Positions 45,131 to 56,939 of a DNA stretch of 64,000 nucleotides are shown here, in pieces. This stretch comes from Brachynemurus nebulosus (Eukaryota; Arthropoda; Insecta; Neuroptera; Myrmeleontidae). The translations under genes were made by a program, and so were the position numbers. The notes beneath the pieces were generated by a model that did no database searches, had not been told where the DNA came from, and saw only the letters and a list, made by a program, of their open reading frames with translations. The stretch lies in contig JAPWDM010000011.1 of NCBI GenBank assembly GCA_035578155.1, positions 21,056,375 through 21,120,374 of the forward strand. The letters run 5' to 3'. The first letter of the stretch is position 1. Every line of letters begins with the position of its first letter.

Positions 45131-45304
45131 TGTCTAATAACTTATTTTAATACACAGAGAGCCATCTTTACGTATTTGTGATAATTACCGACCAGTCCAC
45201 ATAATTCATAGAAAACTTGTCTAATAACTTATTTTAATACACAGAGAGCCATCTTTACGTATTTGTGATAATTGCCGACCAGTCCACATAATTCATAGAA
45301 AAAA
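45131..45304. repeat. 87-bp tandem duplication
   Basis: TGTCTAATAACTTATTTTAA at 45131 recurs at 45218, and the whole 87-bp unit repeats with about one mismatch (ATTACCGACC versus ATTGCCGACC). Recent local duplication. Confidence 0.92.
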
Positions 45305-46515
45305 TTTATACATATAGAATCCTATCAAAAATAGGGCCATATTTAGAGATGTGCACTGGTCTCGTGACGAGTAATTTTACCCACTTTTGACCGTCACAAA
45401 ACGGTTTTGTGACCGATATAGTTATGACAAGACTGTCACAATTACCGCCATCTGGGAGAATACATTTAAATTAATGAATATTTTAGCGGGAAATTTGCAT
45501 GCTTTAGCGGGAAATTACTGTAACATAGTGTCATTCGTCTTATGTTTATTTACTGTATATTGTGTTCATGAACATGTAATAAATCGAAATACTATTTCAT
45601 TTTTTAATAAATAAATAAAAATATTTTATGATCTCAAAAATATCTTAAAATGAATAAAAAGATCTTCGTTTTATTATAATATATATGTTATAATGTAAAT
45701 CATATATTTAAGATATTGAAATAATAATTAGCCAAATTCTTTTTAAAAACTATTATATTTTTCAAAAAAAAATCCGGTAAGTACATGCACTTAAAAACAT
45801 TGATTTATTTCAGTAAATTATATAAGCATACTGGGATCAGACTTTACTATCAAGATCATAAAATAACGAAAAAAAACCTAGAAAAATTGTTATAACTTAA
45901 CTAGGTAATCAATTTTCTGGAAAAAAAACCGTCACAAAACGTCTTAGGCTGCCTTTACACGATCAGTAATACTGTCAGTATTTACTGATAAAAATAATGA
46001 ATCATTATTTTTATTACTTCAGTATTTTTATGATACCGTACACTATCATTATTTTCTTCTGTATTTTAAAACAAACTGTCAAATTTAATTTTTCGGAATT
46101 TTTAAATTAATTAAATTTTGGAATTGTTATTATTATGGAAGAAGCGTGTTTAGCTATAGTACTAGCGTTTGCAACTCAAAACAAGAAAACAAAGAAAAAA
46201 AAACGTTATGTTCGATCCGATCTGTTCGATTTTGTTTTTCTAGCTAGCCATACATATACGCATGTATACATATACAATGTACATACCACAGAATAATGTA
46301 CATACGGTACATTTCGTACATATTGTACATACTGCCGTACATACTAATCAATAATAATATGGATAATATGTACAAGCCTACTTTTCCATGATGTACATAT
46401 ACGATCTACAATCGATTTGTATTTATCTCGGCTGGTACCGCTGGTACATATCGTACATATACCTACGAGAAATATATTTTAACGGTTTTAACTGTCATTA
46501 ATGTTAACTGTCACA
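45305..46515. other. non-coding stretch, palindrome and GTACAT-rich patch
   Basis: A palindrome at 45393-45413 (GTCACAAAAC G GTTTTGTGAC). At 46260-46460 the hexamer GTACAT or its near form occurs about a dozen times. No gene: the ORF at 45387-45614 has no domain. Confidence 0.45.
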
Positions 46516-46516
46516 A

Positions 46517-47248
46517 ATGTCATTAATGTTAATTTTTAATGCCATTTTAAGGCTAAAATATTTCCCTGCTGTTTGGAAATTAGCTCAAATCATCTTAATA
46601 CAAAAGCCGGGGAAGCCAGTAAATGAGGTGACGTCGTACAGACCAATCAGTTTACTCCCCGTTTTATCCAAAATGTTCGAAAAGTTATTTCTCAGAAGAC
46701 TGCATCGAGTCCTCGATGACCTTAAAATTATTCCAGATCATCAGTTTGGTTTTCGCGCAAAACATTCAACCGTCGAACAAGTTCATCGTGTAGTCAATAC
46801 GATCAACCGCTCTTTTCAAGAAAAAAAATATTGTACAGCAGCTTTTCTCGACGTGAGTCAAGCATTTGACAAAGTGTGGCATACTGGCTTATTGTATAAA
46901 TTAAGGAAAAATATTCCTGAATCATTCTACTTAATACTGAAATCTTATTTGTCAGATCGTTACTTTCATGTAAAGTTTCAGAGTGAAATATCAGAAATGT
47001 TTCCAGTCCGTTCCGGTGTACCACAAGGTAGTGTTCTAGGGCCTATTCTTTATCTTATATGTACTGCAGATCTGCCGGTTGATGAAGAAAATACTACTGC
47101 AACATTTGCTGATGATACTGCTATCCTAGCTACTGATGAAGATCCAAATGTTGCATCACAAAAGTTACAATCTAGCTTGCGTCGAATACAGGAATGGTTA
47201 CATAAATGGCGTATTCGAGTAAATGAAACGAAATCGACGTCTTTTTGA
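46517..47248 (+). pseudogene. jockey-like LINE reverse transcriptase fragment
   Basis: A 243-codon open frame that covers only the core of a non-LTR reverse transcriptase. Visible motifs in order: KPGKPVNEVTSYRPISLLPV (~30-49); FGFRAKHSTVEQVH (77-90); AAFLDVSQAFDKVWH (catalytic D112); SGVPQGSVLGP (166-176); and TATFADDTAI with the F-A-D-D active site (197-200). The combination is that of the jockey clade. The upstream endonuclease is missing, and the frame stops at TKSTSF, where intact elements continue into the thumb region. The ATG at 46517 probably lies in flanking DNA. Truncated at both ends and not functional, though the remaining frame is intact, so it is not very old. Confidence 0.85.
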
Positions 47249-47669
47249 CGGACACTATTTCAATACAAACAGAACGACAATGACTATAAACAAAATAAAT
47301 ATATGTGGTGTGTTATAATAACAAATAAGTTAGATAACAGAAATCTTACAGCAAACAAGTAACAACAAGTCGTAGTATTGGAGCAGGTAGAGAAGTTCGT
47401 ACGTCGTTTTGACGTGTACGTATGATTCTAGGGTTAAGAAGTTTTAGTTATGACCACTGATTGTGAGGAACATTACTTAGTGCGTGTCAAACACGCACTT
47501 GACGAATTTTTTCCAATAAAAAAATATTCCTCTCTCAATATTTCTTTAGGCGATAACCACACGATGTTGTTTACATATATGCATATAGATATGTGTCTAT
47601 TCATGTAAATAAATTTTATAGGTGTTTTCGATTTTATTGACAGCATTTTATACTCATATAAATAGAATA
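47249..47669. other. non-coding stretch
   Basis: No gene. AGTGCGTGTCAAACACGCACTTGAC at ~47480 with its upstream text is a relative of 26735-26765, so a low-copy dispersed repeat is likely. Confidence 0.4.
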
Positions 47670-47677
47670 ATATAGAG

Positions 47678-47911
47678 CAGAGGTTTCCAAACCGTGCGCC
47701 ACTAAGTAACACCAAGGATACTGCGGCTGCTCGTTAAAAAAGGGAAAATAATAGTTTCAGATCTGGTGAAACTGTGGTTGTAAAACTGGTAGAAGTGGGT
47801 TTTTTTTTTTTTGCTCATCGCTTCTGGGAAGAAATTTTTGAAAAATCCGGTTTTCTGGGCCAAAGGGCACCGTTAAAGGCGCCGCAACTTTAAAAAGTTT
47901 GGGAATCACTA
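47678..47911. mobile_element. hAT-like MITE, 234 bp
   Basis: Exact 8-bp duplications ATATAGAG at 47670-47677 and 47912-47919. The left end CAGAGGTTTCCAAACCGTGC and inverted right end TTAGTGATTCCCAAACTTTT are the familiar hAT-type TIR with GCGCCRC blocks just inside. Non-coding. Confidence 0.85.
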
Positions 47912-47919
47912 ATATAGAG

Positions 47920-48549
47920 AATATTTATAATTGAACGATACAAGAACTAACTGTAAAACGTTGGTAAAAAAAAAAAGGGAAAACACTCGATAATTCTGTT
48001 ATAAGCCAAATCTTCCCATTATCGTAACGGACCGATGGGTAATTATTAAGAACTTGGAAAAATATTTCCTGGTGACTTATTTTTAATATCCATTTCTATT
48101 TTCTATATGAAAAAACAGCAAGGACCATTTCGCTTACACAGCCGAATAATGTGGTAACCCGAGAATTGACCCTAAAACATTTGTTTATTTAATTTTACAA
48201 TTTATTTTATCTTGAGTTTTCACACAAATATTAATAACATATTAGTTCTACTCACTTCGTCGTCAATTTCACAAAATAGCGCATGTCATTTTTACAAATT
48301 TTATAGAAGAATATTTTGAAAATTTTTATCGATTATCAATTTTTATCGTGTGTCAACATTTTAACAAGCCGAAATTTTTGTAAAATTGTAATCAAATATT
48401 TGAATGAAAAAGAAAATACGTCAATTAATTAATTAATTTATTTGGAATTCTACAAAAACGGTTAATATTTCGGCAATGCCGTTTTAATGCCAGAAAAATG
48501 GTATGGTTTGTATCGAAATAAATTATTTGAATTTTAAGATTTTTTAAGA
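47920..48549. other. AT-rich non-coding stretch
   Basis: No gene or bounded repeat seen. Confidence 0.4.
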
Positions 48550-48551
48550 TA

Positions 48552-49214
48552 CACCAATACCTCAATTGGCGTCGTGGTTACGTTCCAAAAAAACACGACG
48601 CAAATTGAAACGACGCAAAGTGAATTATGATTTTCTATAGCAAACCATGTAAAGATCGAAGATAGGTTTCAGGGTTACGAAAATACTACTTTTTAAAAAG
48701 AAAATTGAACAAAGTAAACATTTAAAAAACAAAAATAATATAAAATTTTATTACATACAAAAAAAAAAAAAAATTAAAAAATTTCAATGCACGTCGTACA
48801 CATCATACGCGTAATACGTTCCATATTTGTATATCAGTTTGTTTCAAAATTTAAAACTACGTACAATACATTTAGCATGTGATAACCACCCTATAATCCA
48901 GCAGTATGGATTTCGTCTATTTAACTTAATTTATTGACATTTCCATGTCCAAAGTAGTTGCCACCTATTATCAATCTTTATTACAACATCAATAGATACA
49001 TATCCACCATATTACAACAAAGTCGTGCCATCTTTTAGAAAAAAAAAAAGAAAATTTCAAAAAATTTCGAAAAAAAAAAAAATTAAAGACTCGAACCCAA
49101 AACAACGCAACTTCGAAAATCTAACGACGCACAGTGAAAATTAGTACTAATTCAGCAGCGACGCAACTTCGAAAAAACGCAAACCGAAACGACGCAAAGC
49201 GAGGTATATTGGTG
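48552..49214. mobile_element. pogo/Tigger-like MITE, ~665 bp
   Basis: The left end CACCAATACCTCAATTGGCG and inverted right end CACCAATATACCTCGCTTTG sit next to TA on each side. The YRATACCTCG-type start is in the style of Tigger-family MITEs. ACGACGCAAA and CGCAACTTCGAAAA blocks recur near both ends. No transposase coding. Confidence 0.62.
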
Positions 49215-49216
49215 TA

Positions 49217-51264
49217 CGCATTTTCTGAGTCTGTGAAATTGACAGCAATATATCCATGTGTTAATATGAAAATATTATTTACTTCTCCTGAAAAATAAAA
49301 ATTTTGGTCTCCGAGCCAAAAAGTAATAATTAAATATAGCAAATAAACTGTACGGACATTTCCCAGTGGTAATAAAAGTGTTAATTAATTCTATAATACT
49401 TGTTTTATCTAATTTCTGAAATGTATAAAAACAGCGTAATTTTCTGTTTATCATACACGTATATAATATTATGCCATAAAATGTTATCTTACAAATAAAT
49501 TTTCACAAATAGATTAAATGAACAGTTTTCCATATCCAGACGGCAAAAGTGTAATAACTTTATATAGTAATTTAGCGTAGGTTCAATTACTGTTAATAAA
49601 CAAAGGTGTGTAAAATAATACATATCTCAAAATTAATGATAATGGAAAAGTTTTGAATTCATCATACATGTAAATTAATATAAAATATACTAAAATATGA
49701 GATAGATAAGCTTCGCCTCTGGTTTAATTAATTTAAAATTAACAACAAAAAACATTTCAATTTTTTGTTAATAAAATAGAAGAAGATTAAAAAATTGTTT
49801 AGAGTCGTTCAATTCAAATTAATTTAGTATTCTACGAAATGAATGATAGTGGAAAATTTTGCGACAGAATAATTAATTATTTTTCACATATTCAGCAACT
49901 TTTATTTAAAAAACCACAACTTCTGATGTGTTGAAAACTAGAGTCTTACTAATTTGGTTGGAAAATCAGTCGAAAATCGTACGCAATAACCTCATAAGAA
50001 AGCAATTGCCCTATGTAAATCCAAATTAGGAACATATTCCTTTTATGTATTATCGTTAAGAACCAATTTCCTTATTAAATTTTAAGAAAAATATTTTCTC
50101 ATCTGAATGTTAATATTAATTCAAAGAATTTTCCTTTAATGAGATACTAAAAATATATCATTATTGTACAGATGTTTGTTTATAATTAATTTCAAAACTA
50201 TTGAAACTGGTCCAAAATTGACAGTAATATACGCTGTAATCAATATTTTAAAAAAATATTACTTCATACGTTGTTAGAGATTTTCTTACTTATTTTTTGA
50301 AATAGATTGATCGTCTCTGCAATAATATTTTGTGTCTGTGCTACAGTTAAATCAGCAGTGATCAGATCACTTAGCATATGCATATGCATTAAAAATCAGC
50401 TGATCTGACCATTTTTAATATTTATGTAATAATTTTTTTTCAACGTGTGGTGACTAAATACGTGGCATAATGTGCAAAATGTCTACATGACAGATATATG
50501 ATTTAGTTTGATTAATTGAATTTTTAATTGCTGACATTACTTGTTTTTCCTCTACATGCAAACAGTGCAAGTGTGTACACTGTACACTTTAATTTTCTGG
50601 TGAGTTGAAATATTAAATATTATATAAGAATGGTTTCAATTTACAAACTTGCGATAAAAATCACATAGTTTGCTAAAAATATGTATTAGATCATTTTAAA
50701 TAAATTTTGACGATATTTTTGAATTTAATACCGTGGCTTACAAAATTTAGTCATTATAATTTTGTTATTACAAAAATTATGTTAATAATTTTATTTATAA
50801 ACCAGGAATCACTTCTTAATACTTTATCGAGTTTGTTTGAACGAAATCTACAGGGTAACCAGGGCCTTTAAAACTCCTGTTTTAGAGCTATAATACAAAC
50901 TTATACTTTTTTTAATGGAACTACATATATATTAATAAAATTGATCCAGTGCATCAATGAAAAACATAAATGGAGAAAAACATTTGCCAATTTTTTTTTT
51001 TAATTTATTAATTTTGCGGTAAACAAATAGGTACGTATACTACGTATCTGCATGGGCTAGGTTCAATTAGGGTAATTTTATTTTTTTTTATTCAAGAAAC
51101 GAACCAACATTTAATGGATAGCAAAACAAAGTAGTTTATCAAGTTTATGTTCGTGTTCATTTTCAGTCGTGTTCATTTTCCTTTTTCCTGAAGATAATTA
51201 TCTAAATAATCGAACATGTTGAAAAATTTTTCTTTTTAACATTTAATTCATGCAGATTATCGTA
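49217..51264. other. AT-rich non-coding stretch
   Basis: No gene. A short near-palindrome surrounds 50360-50412 (GATCAGATCA ... AGCTGATCTGACC). Confidence 0.4.
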
Positions 51265-51643
51265 ACTTTTTTTAAATTGGATTATATTCACCTGCAGTTG
51301 GAGTATTATATGTATATTAAAGTAGTTATAAACGTCACGCATCAACATTTAGGTAATAGTTTTAGTAAAAAAAAAAAATAAAAGTTCAGCGTTTAAATTA
51401 ATTTTTCTACTCCTGTTGAAGAACACACTCATTACATATCCGTTAATTGTTGAGAAAGCTAGGCATTATTTAAAGATGTGGAGGAATAATCATTACTCAA
51501 TACCTTTCGACCAATGAATCACCGTATTAACCATTATTCAGTAGGTTTGCGATTGTTTTGTGAATAATATAAGTTTTAATTTCATATATGTTGCATAGTA
51601 ACGTCTAAGTAAACAAAGTAGTTTGTATTTTGTTTTCATCGTT

Positions 51644-51725
<82 letters not shown>

Positions 51726-52102
51726 AACGATGAAAACAAAATACAAACTACTTTGTTTACTTAGACGTTACTATGCAACATATATGAAATTAAAACTTAT
51801 ATTATTCACAAAACAATCGCAAACCTACTGAATAATGGTTAATACGGTGATTCATTGGTCGAAAGGTATTGAGTAATGATTATTCCTCCACATCTTTAAA
51901 TAATGCCTAGCTTTCTCAACAATTAACGGATATGTAATGAGTGTGTTCTTCAACAGGAGTAGAAAAATTAATTTAAACGCTGAACTTTTATTTTTTTTTT
52001 TTACTAAAACTATTACCTAAATGTTGATGCGTGACGTTTATAACTACTTTAATATACATATAATACTCCAACTGCAGGTGAATATAATCCAATTTAAAAA
52101 AA

Positions 52103-52104
<2 letters not shown>
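51265..52104. repeat. 840-bp apparently perfect palindrome centred on (TA)n
   Basis: The sequence from ACTTTTTTTAAATTGG at 51265 is reverse-complemented by the sequence ending CCAATTTAAAAAAAGT at 52104. Both ends and the inner boundary (CGTTTG at 51640s, CAAACG at 51723-51729) share one axis at 51684.5, so there is no net indel. I saw no mismatch. The central ~78 bp are (TA)n. Two identical ORFs on opposite strands (51538-51726 and 51643-51831) are a consequence. A second (TA)n run follows the right arm directly. Confidence 0.93.

Positions 52105-52178
<74 letters not shown>
52105..52178. repeat. (TA)n microsatellite
   Basis: About 37 TA units, starting exactly where the palindrome's right arm ends. 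Confidence 0.95.
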
Positions 52179-52179
<1 letters not shown>

Positions 52180-53281
52180 AACATTTCATTAAATTAGAGA
52201 TAGATTAAAAATTGTATTCTTTTGATTTAAAATTTATATTCAATTTGATTTAAATCGAAAAGGAAAGAAATCGTAGAAAAAATATCGTATTCTACTCGCT
52301 TGCAATGGCTATTACTCACTCAGATGCACTACGATTTACGACACTGGCCTCTTAAACTCGGCTCGTGTCGCAATTTCATCTTCGTGAGTAATAGCTTGTT
52401 GAATAATATACTATTATTGCTAATTTAATAACTTTACCCATATTTGTTAATTCATTAAAAATTGTTAAGGTTTTTTATTTGTTCTTCAGTTAATGCTAAA
52501 CATCTAATTGTAAGTTACCATAGTTAAATAAAAGTGAGGTGTGTATATATGTTGCTATACTTTTATAAACACTAAGCTAACATTAGCCAGAAACCGTTTA
52601 TTTTGATATCGTCTGAAATCAATTTTTTAAATTGTACTTTAAAAAATTGATTTTTAAATCATGAACTAATTTTCAACAAACTTTAAAGGAGCTATGAAGC
52701 TCCTCACTATAACAATTGATTTTCCCCAGCTGCATCTATCTGTAATAAGTGGTATTAGAAAATTTTTTTGATTAAGTCAATTGTTTAGCTATAATAAAAG
52801 TGACAACTCTGAAAAAGCTTCTCACACAGCTTCTTATAAACATTCCTTACAATAATGGTGTTACATAGTTACGTAAACGTGGTAAAACTGAACAAATATC
52901 TTACGTTGTTCTAGCAATTGAGTAAACAAAGTCAATAGTTTATTTTTGATTCTGAAAATTTATTTTCTTATAAGAATTGTATACAGTTTCCTCTTCTAGT
53001 CTCTATAGTCCATACATATTTATTATGTATTTTATTTAAATCTCTTCATAGAAGTACAAATAGAAGTGGTCCAAGGCCATGCTATTGTACAACATCATCG
53101 TAGAATATACTCGGTATAGTAACCTCCCAGCTACATAGCTAGCCGACTAGCAGGCTAGTAACTCACTTGAATGAATCGACTGTTACCACTGTTACTATGG
53201 AGGAAATATGTTCAACTAAATAAATAATATATACAATACAACAAAATAAATATTTTAAGAACGGAAATACTGTAATTTTCG
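52179..53281. other. non-coding stretch with a small foldback
   Basis: GCTATTACTCAC at 52309 and GTGAGTAATAGC at 52384 bound an ~87-bp foldback with a second inner pair CGACAC / GTGTCG. No tRNA-like fold and no gene. Confidence 0.4.
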
Positions 53282-53689
53282 TACACAGTGAAAAAAATTG
53301 TGTTAAAATTAACACATTTCACATGTCCAGAACGGTCCACTCAATTTTTTGTGTTATTTTAACACAAAGCATATGTGTCAAAACTACACAAGATTTGTAT
53401 CAATGATTTAACACACAAGAGGACATACATTTTGTGTTAATTTTTCAGATTTATCAGAGTTAGTTGTTAAACTTTTTTATTCAATATTTTACTTCCACTT
53501 AAGATATTTGAAAATCGTCAAAAATTATAACGATTTTGTTCATATATTATTATAAATGAGACTCAAAGAACGCAAAGTAGGTCAGTCCTTTGTAAAAATT
53601 CTTATTTGTTTCCATACATATCTACCAAAATATATATAATAATACCCCTGTCGCAGCATCTGCATAACATAGCGAATTTCCAAATCTTG

Positions 53690-53984
53690 GGCACTGGCGG
53701 ATCTCATCTAAGACCTGTACCTATTTAAAATAGTTTAGCTTTCTAAGAGTAAAAGAATTTTTAAAATCAGCTGGGTAATTAGTTTTCGTATTTTTGGGGA
53801 CCCAAGAACCCGAACGAATTTTGTGCAGCATAGTTGTATCCATCTAAAATAATTTAATTCTCTAGCAGTGAGAAATTTTTTAGCATCGGTTCGATAGCTT
53901 ATTACTGGCGTTTTCGGATCTGCAAGATCCCGGAGGACCTCATTAAAAAATCAGCTCGACCGTATATTCTAGGCGGACTTTATG

Positions 53985-54058
<74 letters not shown>

Positions 54059-55580
54059 AACCCGTTGTGTAGCATTCTACGCCGCATTTGCATCCGCAGG
54101 ACAGTTGTGGATCTCAGATAACACAACCTGTACCTATCTAAAATAGTTTACCTTGGTAATAGTAAAAAGGTTTCAAAATCGGTCAGTTATTTTATTTTTG
54201 ACACTTTTAGGTCCTACTGACACTTCAGACCTTACATAACGTAATCTATATGTATCTAAAATAGCTTAGCTCCCCAACAGTGAAAAAATTTTCAAAATCG
54301 GTCGGCTAGTTTATTTTTGACGCTTTTGGATCCGATGGACCCTGGCAGACTTTACATAACGTAATCTATATTTATCTAAAATAGTTTAGCTCTGTAAGAG
54401 TGAAAAAATTTTCAAAATCGGTCGGTTAGTTTATTTTTACCACTTTTGGGTCCCATGGACCCTGGCGGACCCTAAATAACGTAATGTATGTCTATCTAAA
54501 ATAGTTAGTTCCCCAACAGTGAAAAAATTTTCAAAATCGGTCGGTTAGTTTATTTTTGACACTTTTGGACCCATGGACCCTGGCAGACCTTACATAACGT
54601 AATCTATATTTATCTAAAATAGTTTAGCTCTGTAACAGTGAAAAAATTTTCAAAATCGGTCGGTTAGTTTATTTTTGACACTTTTGGATCCCATGGACCC
54701 TGACAGACCTTACATAACGTAATCTATATTAGCTAAAATAGTTTAGCTCTGTGACAGTGAAAAAATTTTCAAAATCGGTCAGTTAGTTTATTTTTGACAC
54801 TTTTGGTTTCTATGGACCTTGGTGGACCTTACATAACGTAATTTATATTTATCTAAAATAGTTTAGCTCTGTAACAGTGAAAAAATTTTCAAAATCGGTC
54901 AGTTAGTTTATTTTTGACACTTCTGGATCCTATGGACCCTGGCAGACCTTACATAACGGAATCTATATTTATCTAAAACAGTTTAGCTCTGTAACAGTGA
55001 AAAAATTTTCAAAATCGATCAGGCAGTTTATTTTTGACACTTTTGGGTCCTATGGACCGAGGCGGACCTTACATAACGTAATCGATATTTATCTAAAATA
55101 GTTTAGCTCTGTAACAGTGAAAAAATTTTCAAAATCGGTCAGTTAGTTTATTTTTGACACTTTTGGGTCCTGTGGACCCTGGCGGACCTTACATAATGTA
55201 TTCTAAATCTATCTAAAATAGTTTAGCTCTGTAACAGTGAAGAAATTTTTAAAATTGGTCGTTTAGTTTATTTTTTACAATTATGGGATCAGTAAATCCT
55301 GGCGAAACTCATACAAGTCTAGTACTCTAACAGTAAGAAAAGGGTTCTAAGGATCTCATATAACTTATGGCAGTCCGTACGCTTCTTGCGGACATCATTT
55401 AATTAATTAATTCAAATACTTTAACTTACTAACTGTGAAAAAATTTTTAAAATCGATTGGTTAATTAATTTCTGGCCTTTTTAGGTCCCGAAAACCTTGA
55501 CCTCACATAAAATACCTTAAATACATTTGAAATGGTTTAATTCTTTAACATTATTAATTATTAGTGAAAAAATTTTCAAA
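53690..55580. repeat. ~120-bp minisatellite, about 10 good and several degenerate units
   Basis: A unit built from TATCTAAAATAGTTTAGCTC, TGTAACAGTGAAAAAATTTT, CAAAATCGGTCRGTTAGTTT, ATTTTTGACACTTTTGGRTC, CATGGACCCTGGCGGACCTT and ACATAACGTAAT. Anchors recur every 118-121 bp between about 54130 and 55290. Degenerate units extend on both sides, and (TA)n interrupts the left side. Unit-to-unit identity is roughly 85-95 percent in the core. Confidence 0.9.
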
Positions 55581-56239
55581 ATCGATTCAAAATATTTTTA
55601 CGTGCATACATATGTACATTATACATATATTGTTTTGTTTCATATATTTAATAATATTATATCATAACATAATCTTCAATTTCTTGTTTACTTAAAAATT
55701 CAATAAAAAAAAAAAAAAAATTCTTCATTACATTAGCTTAGAAAATCTGTTTAATTTACATTTTTTAACATGGGATAGAACCATGCTAATTATAATGCAA
55801 TAAATGAGAAACAAAACTCTATACATGTATGTGTGTTATATCAAATATATGTGAATAGTTTTCACTTGTTCTCACAAAATTCTTTAATAAAAAAGTGAAA
55901 TATTTTTATACTTAATAAAGAACTGAGATATAAATATAAATTACTTATTAGACTAACAAAGAAAGAATAAAAGAGAAAATTTACATTTTCTCGAAAAATA
56001 CTTAAAATAGAAAGAAAATTATAAGAATATTTTCTTCATAATTTTTTTTTTCCTTTTCAACGATGTAAAAATTGAACTGCCTTATGATAGGATCGAATGA
56101 TAAAAAATGGCCAGAAAACCTACTTCTGGGCATCCGACGTGTCTGGCTAACGAACTTAGCCAAGCCAATTCAGAATCCAGTCCGCACACAAAATTTCATA
56201 AGCGTTAGACGTTTCGTTCGAGAGTTATCGTGGGAACAC

Positions 56240-56279
<40 letters not shown>

Positions 56280-56403
56280 TTTAGTGAATATCATTTTCGT
56301 ATTCTAGGGACCTCAAAACAGATTTCTGCCATAGTCCCGGACTCAGATTGCGTCATGACACCTACTGTAATAGCTGAATTTCGAGTTTTCGAAATTCGCT
56401 AAA

Positions 56404-56674
56404 AAAAGGTGAGAGTAGTTCTTATTATTAAACAAAACCGAAAAATTATAAGTTTTTTCAGTTATTGACGAATGTAGTTTTATTAAACGTTTAAAAATGA
56501 AACAATTTTCTTACATTTTAAGGTTATTTTGTAACTGAATCTGCAACAAAAGAACCTTAAAATGTAAGAAAATTGTTTCATTTTTAAACGTTTAATAAAA
56601 CTATATTCATCAGTTACTGAAAAAACTTACAATTGTTCGGTTTTGTTTAATAATAAGAACTACTCTCATCTTTT
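56404..56674. mobile_element. 271-bp foldback, arms ~122 bp
   Basis: GAGAGTAGTTCTTATTATTA ... CATTTTAAGGTT (56404-56525) is reverse-complemented at 56553-56674 with only a few mismatches, leaving a loop of about 27 bp. It lies inside the 3.65-kb TIR element, so it is a later insertion or a built-in feature. Confidence 0.82.
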
Positions 56675-56939
56675 TTATTATATATATTTTGGTAGATATA
56701 TATTATAATGTAAGTTAGGTACTTTTAGCATTCTTTTGCTCTACACAAATATTGTGTTACTTCCTTGCTATTCAAAACAGGTTAACATTTTTATTCTGTT
56801 AAATCGAAATTTGTGTTAATATTTTCATTTAACACAAACACGAAATGTTACATTAACGTAAGGTAGTGTTACTTATTTAACACAAAAATTTTAACCACTG
56901 GTTTTTTTTTACGCAGAACATAAATTTTTTTACTGTGTA

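Larger units (their letters stand above)
53284..56937. mobile_element. 3.65-kb TIR element containing a minisatellite
   Basis: The left end CACAGTGAAAAAAATTGTGT and inverted right end CACAGTAAAAAAATTTATGT match, each next to TA (53282-53283, 56938-56939). Both terminal ~200-bp zones carry many TGTGTTA/TAACACA motifs. The interior is a ~120-bp tandem array, a 65-bp (TA)n run (53989-54053), AT-rich filler and a 271-bp foldback. No transposase. It may be one non-autonomous element that grew by repeat expansion, or two related MITEs framing a satellite. Confidence 0.55.

Noticed and set aside
51538..51831. Two identical ORFs on opposite strands
   Set aside because: They are produced by the palindrome and its (TA)n centre, not by a gene pair.
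52302..52400. Possible tRNA or structured RNA
   Set aside because: The inverted pairs make a simple foldback; no cloverleaf, no A/B boxes.
53690..55580. CRISPR-like array
   Set aside because: Units of ~120 bp repeat in full with no unique spacers, in an animal genome; this is a minisatellite.
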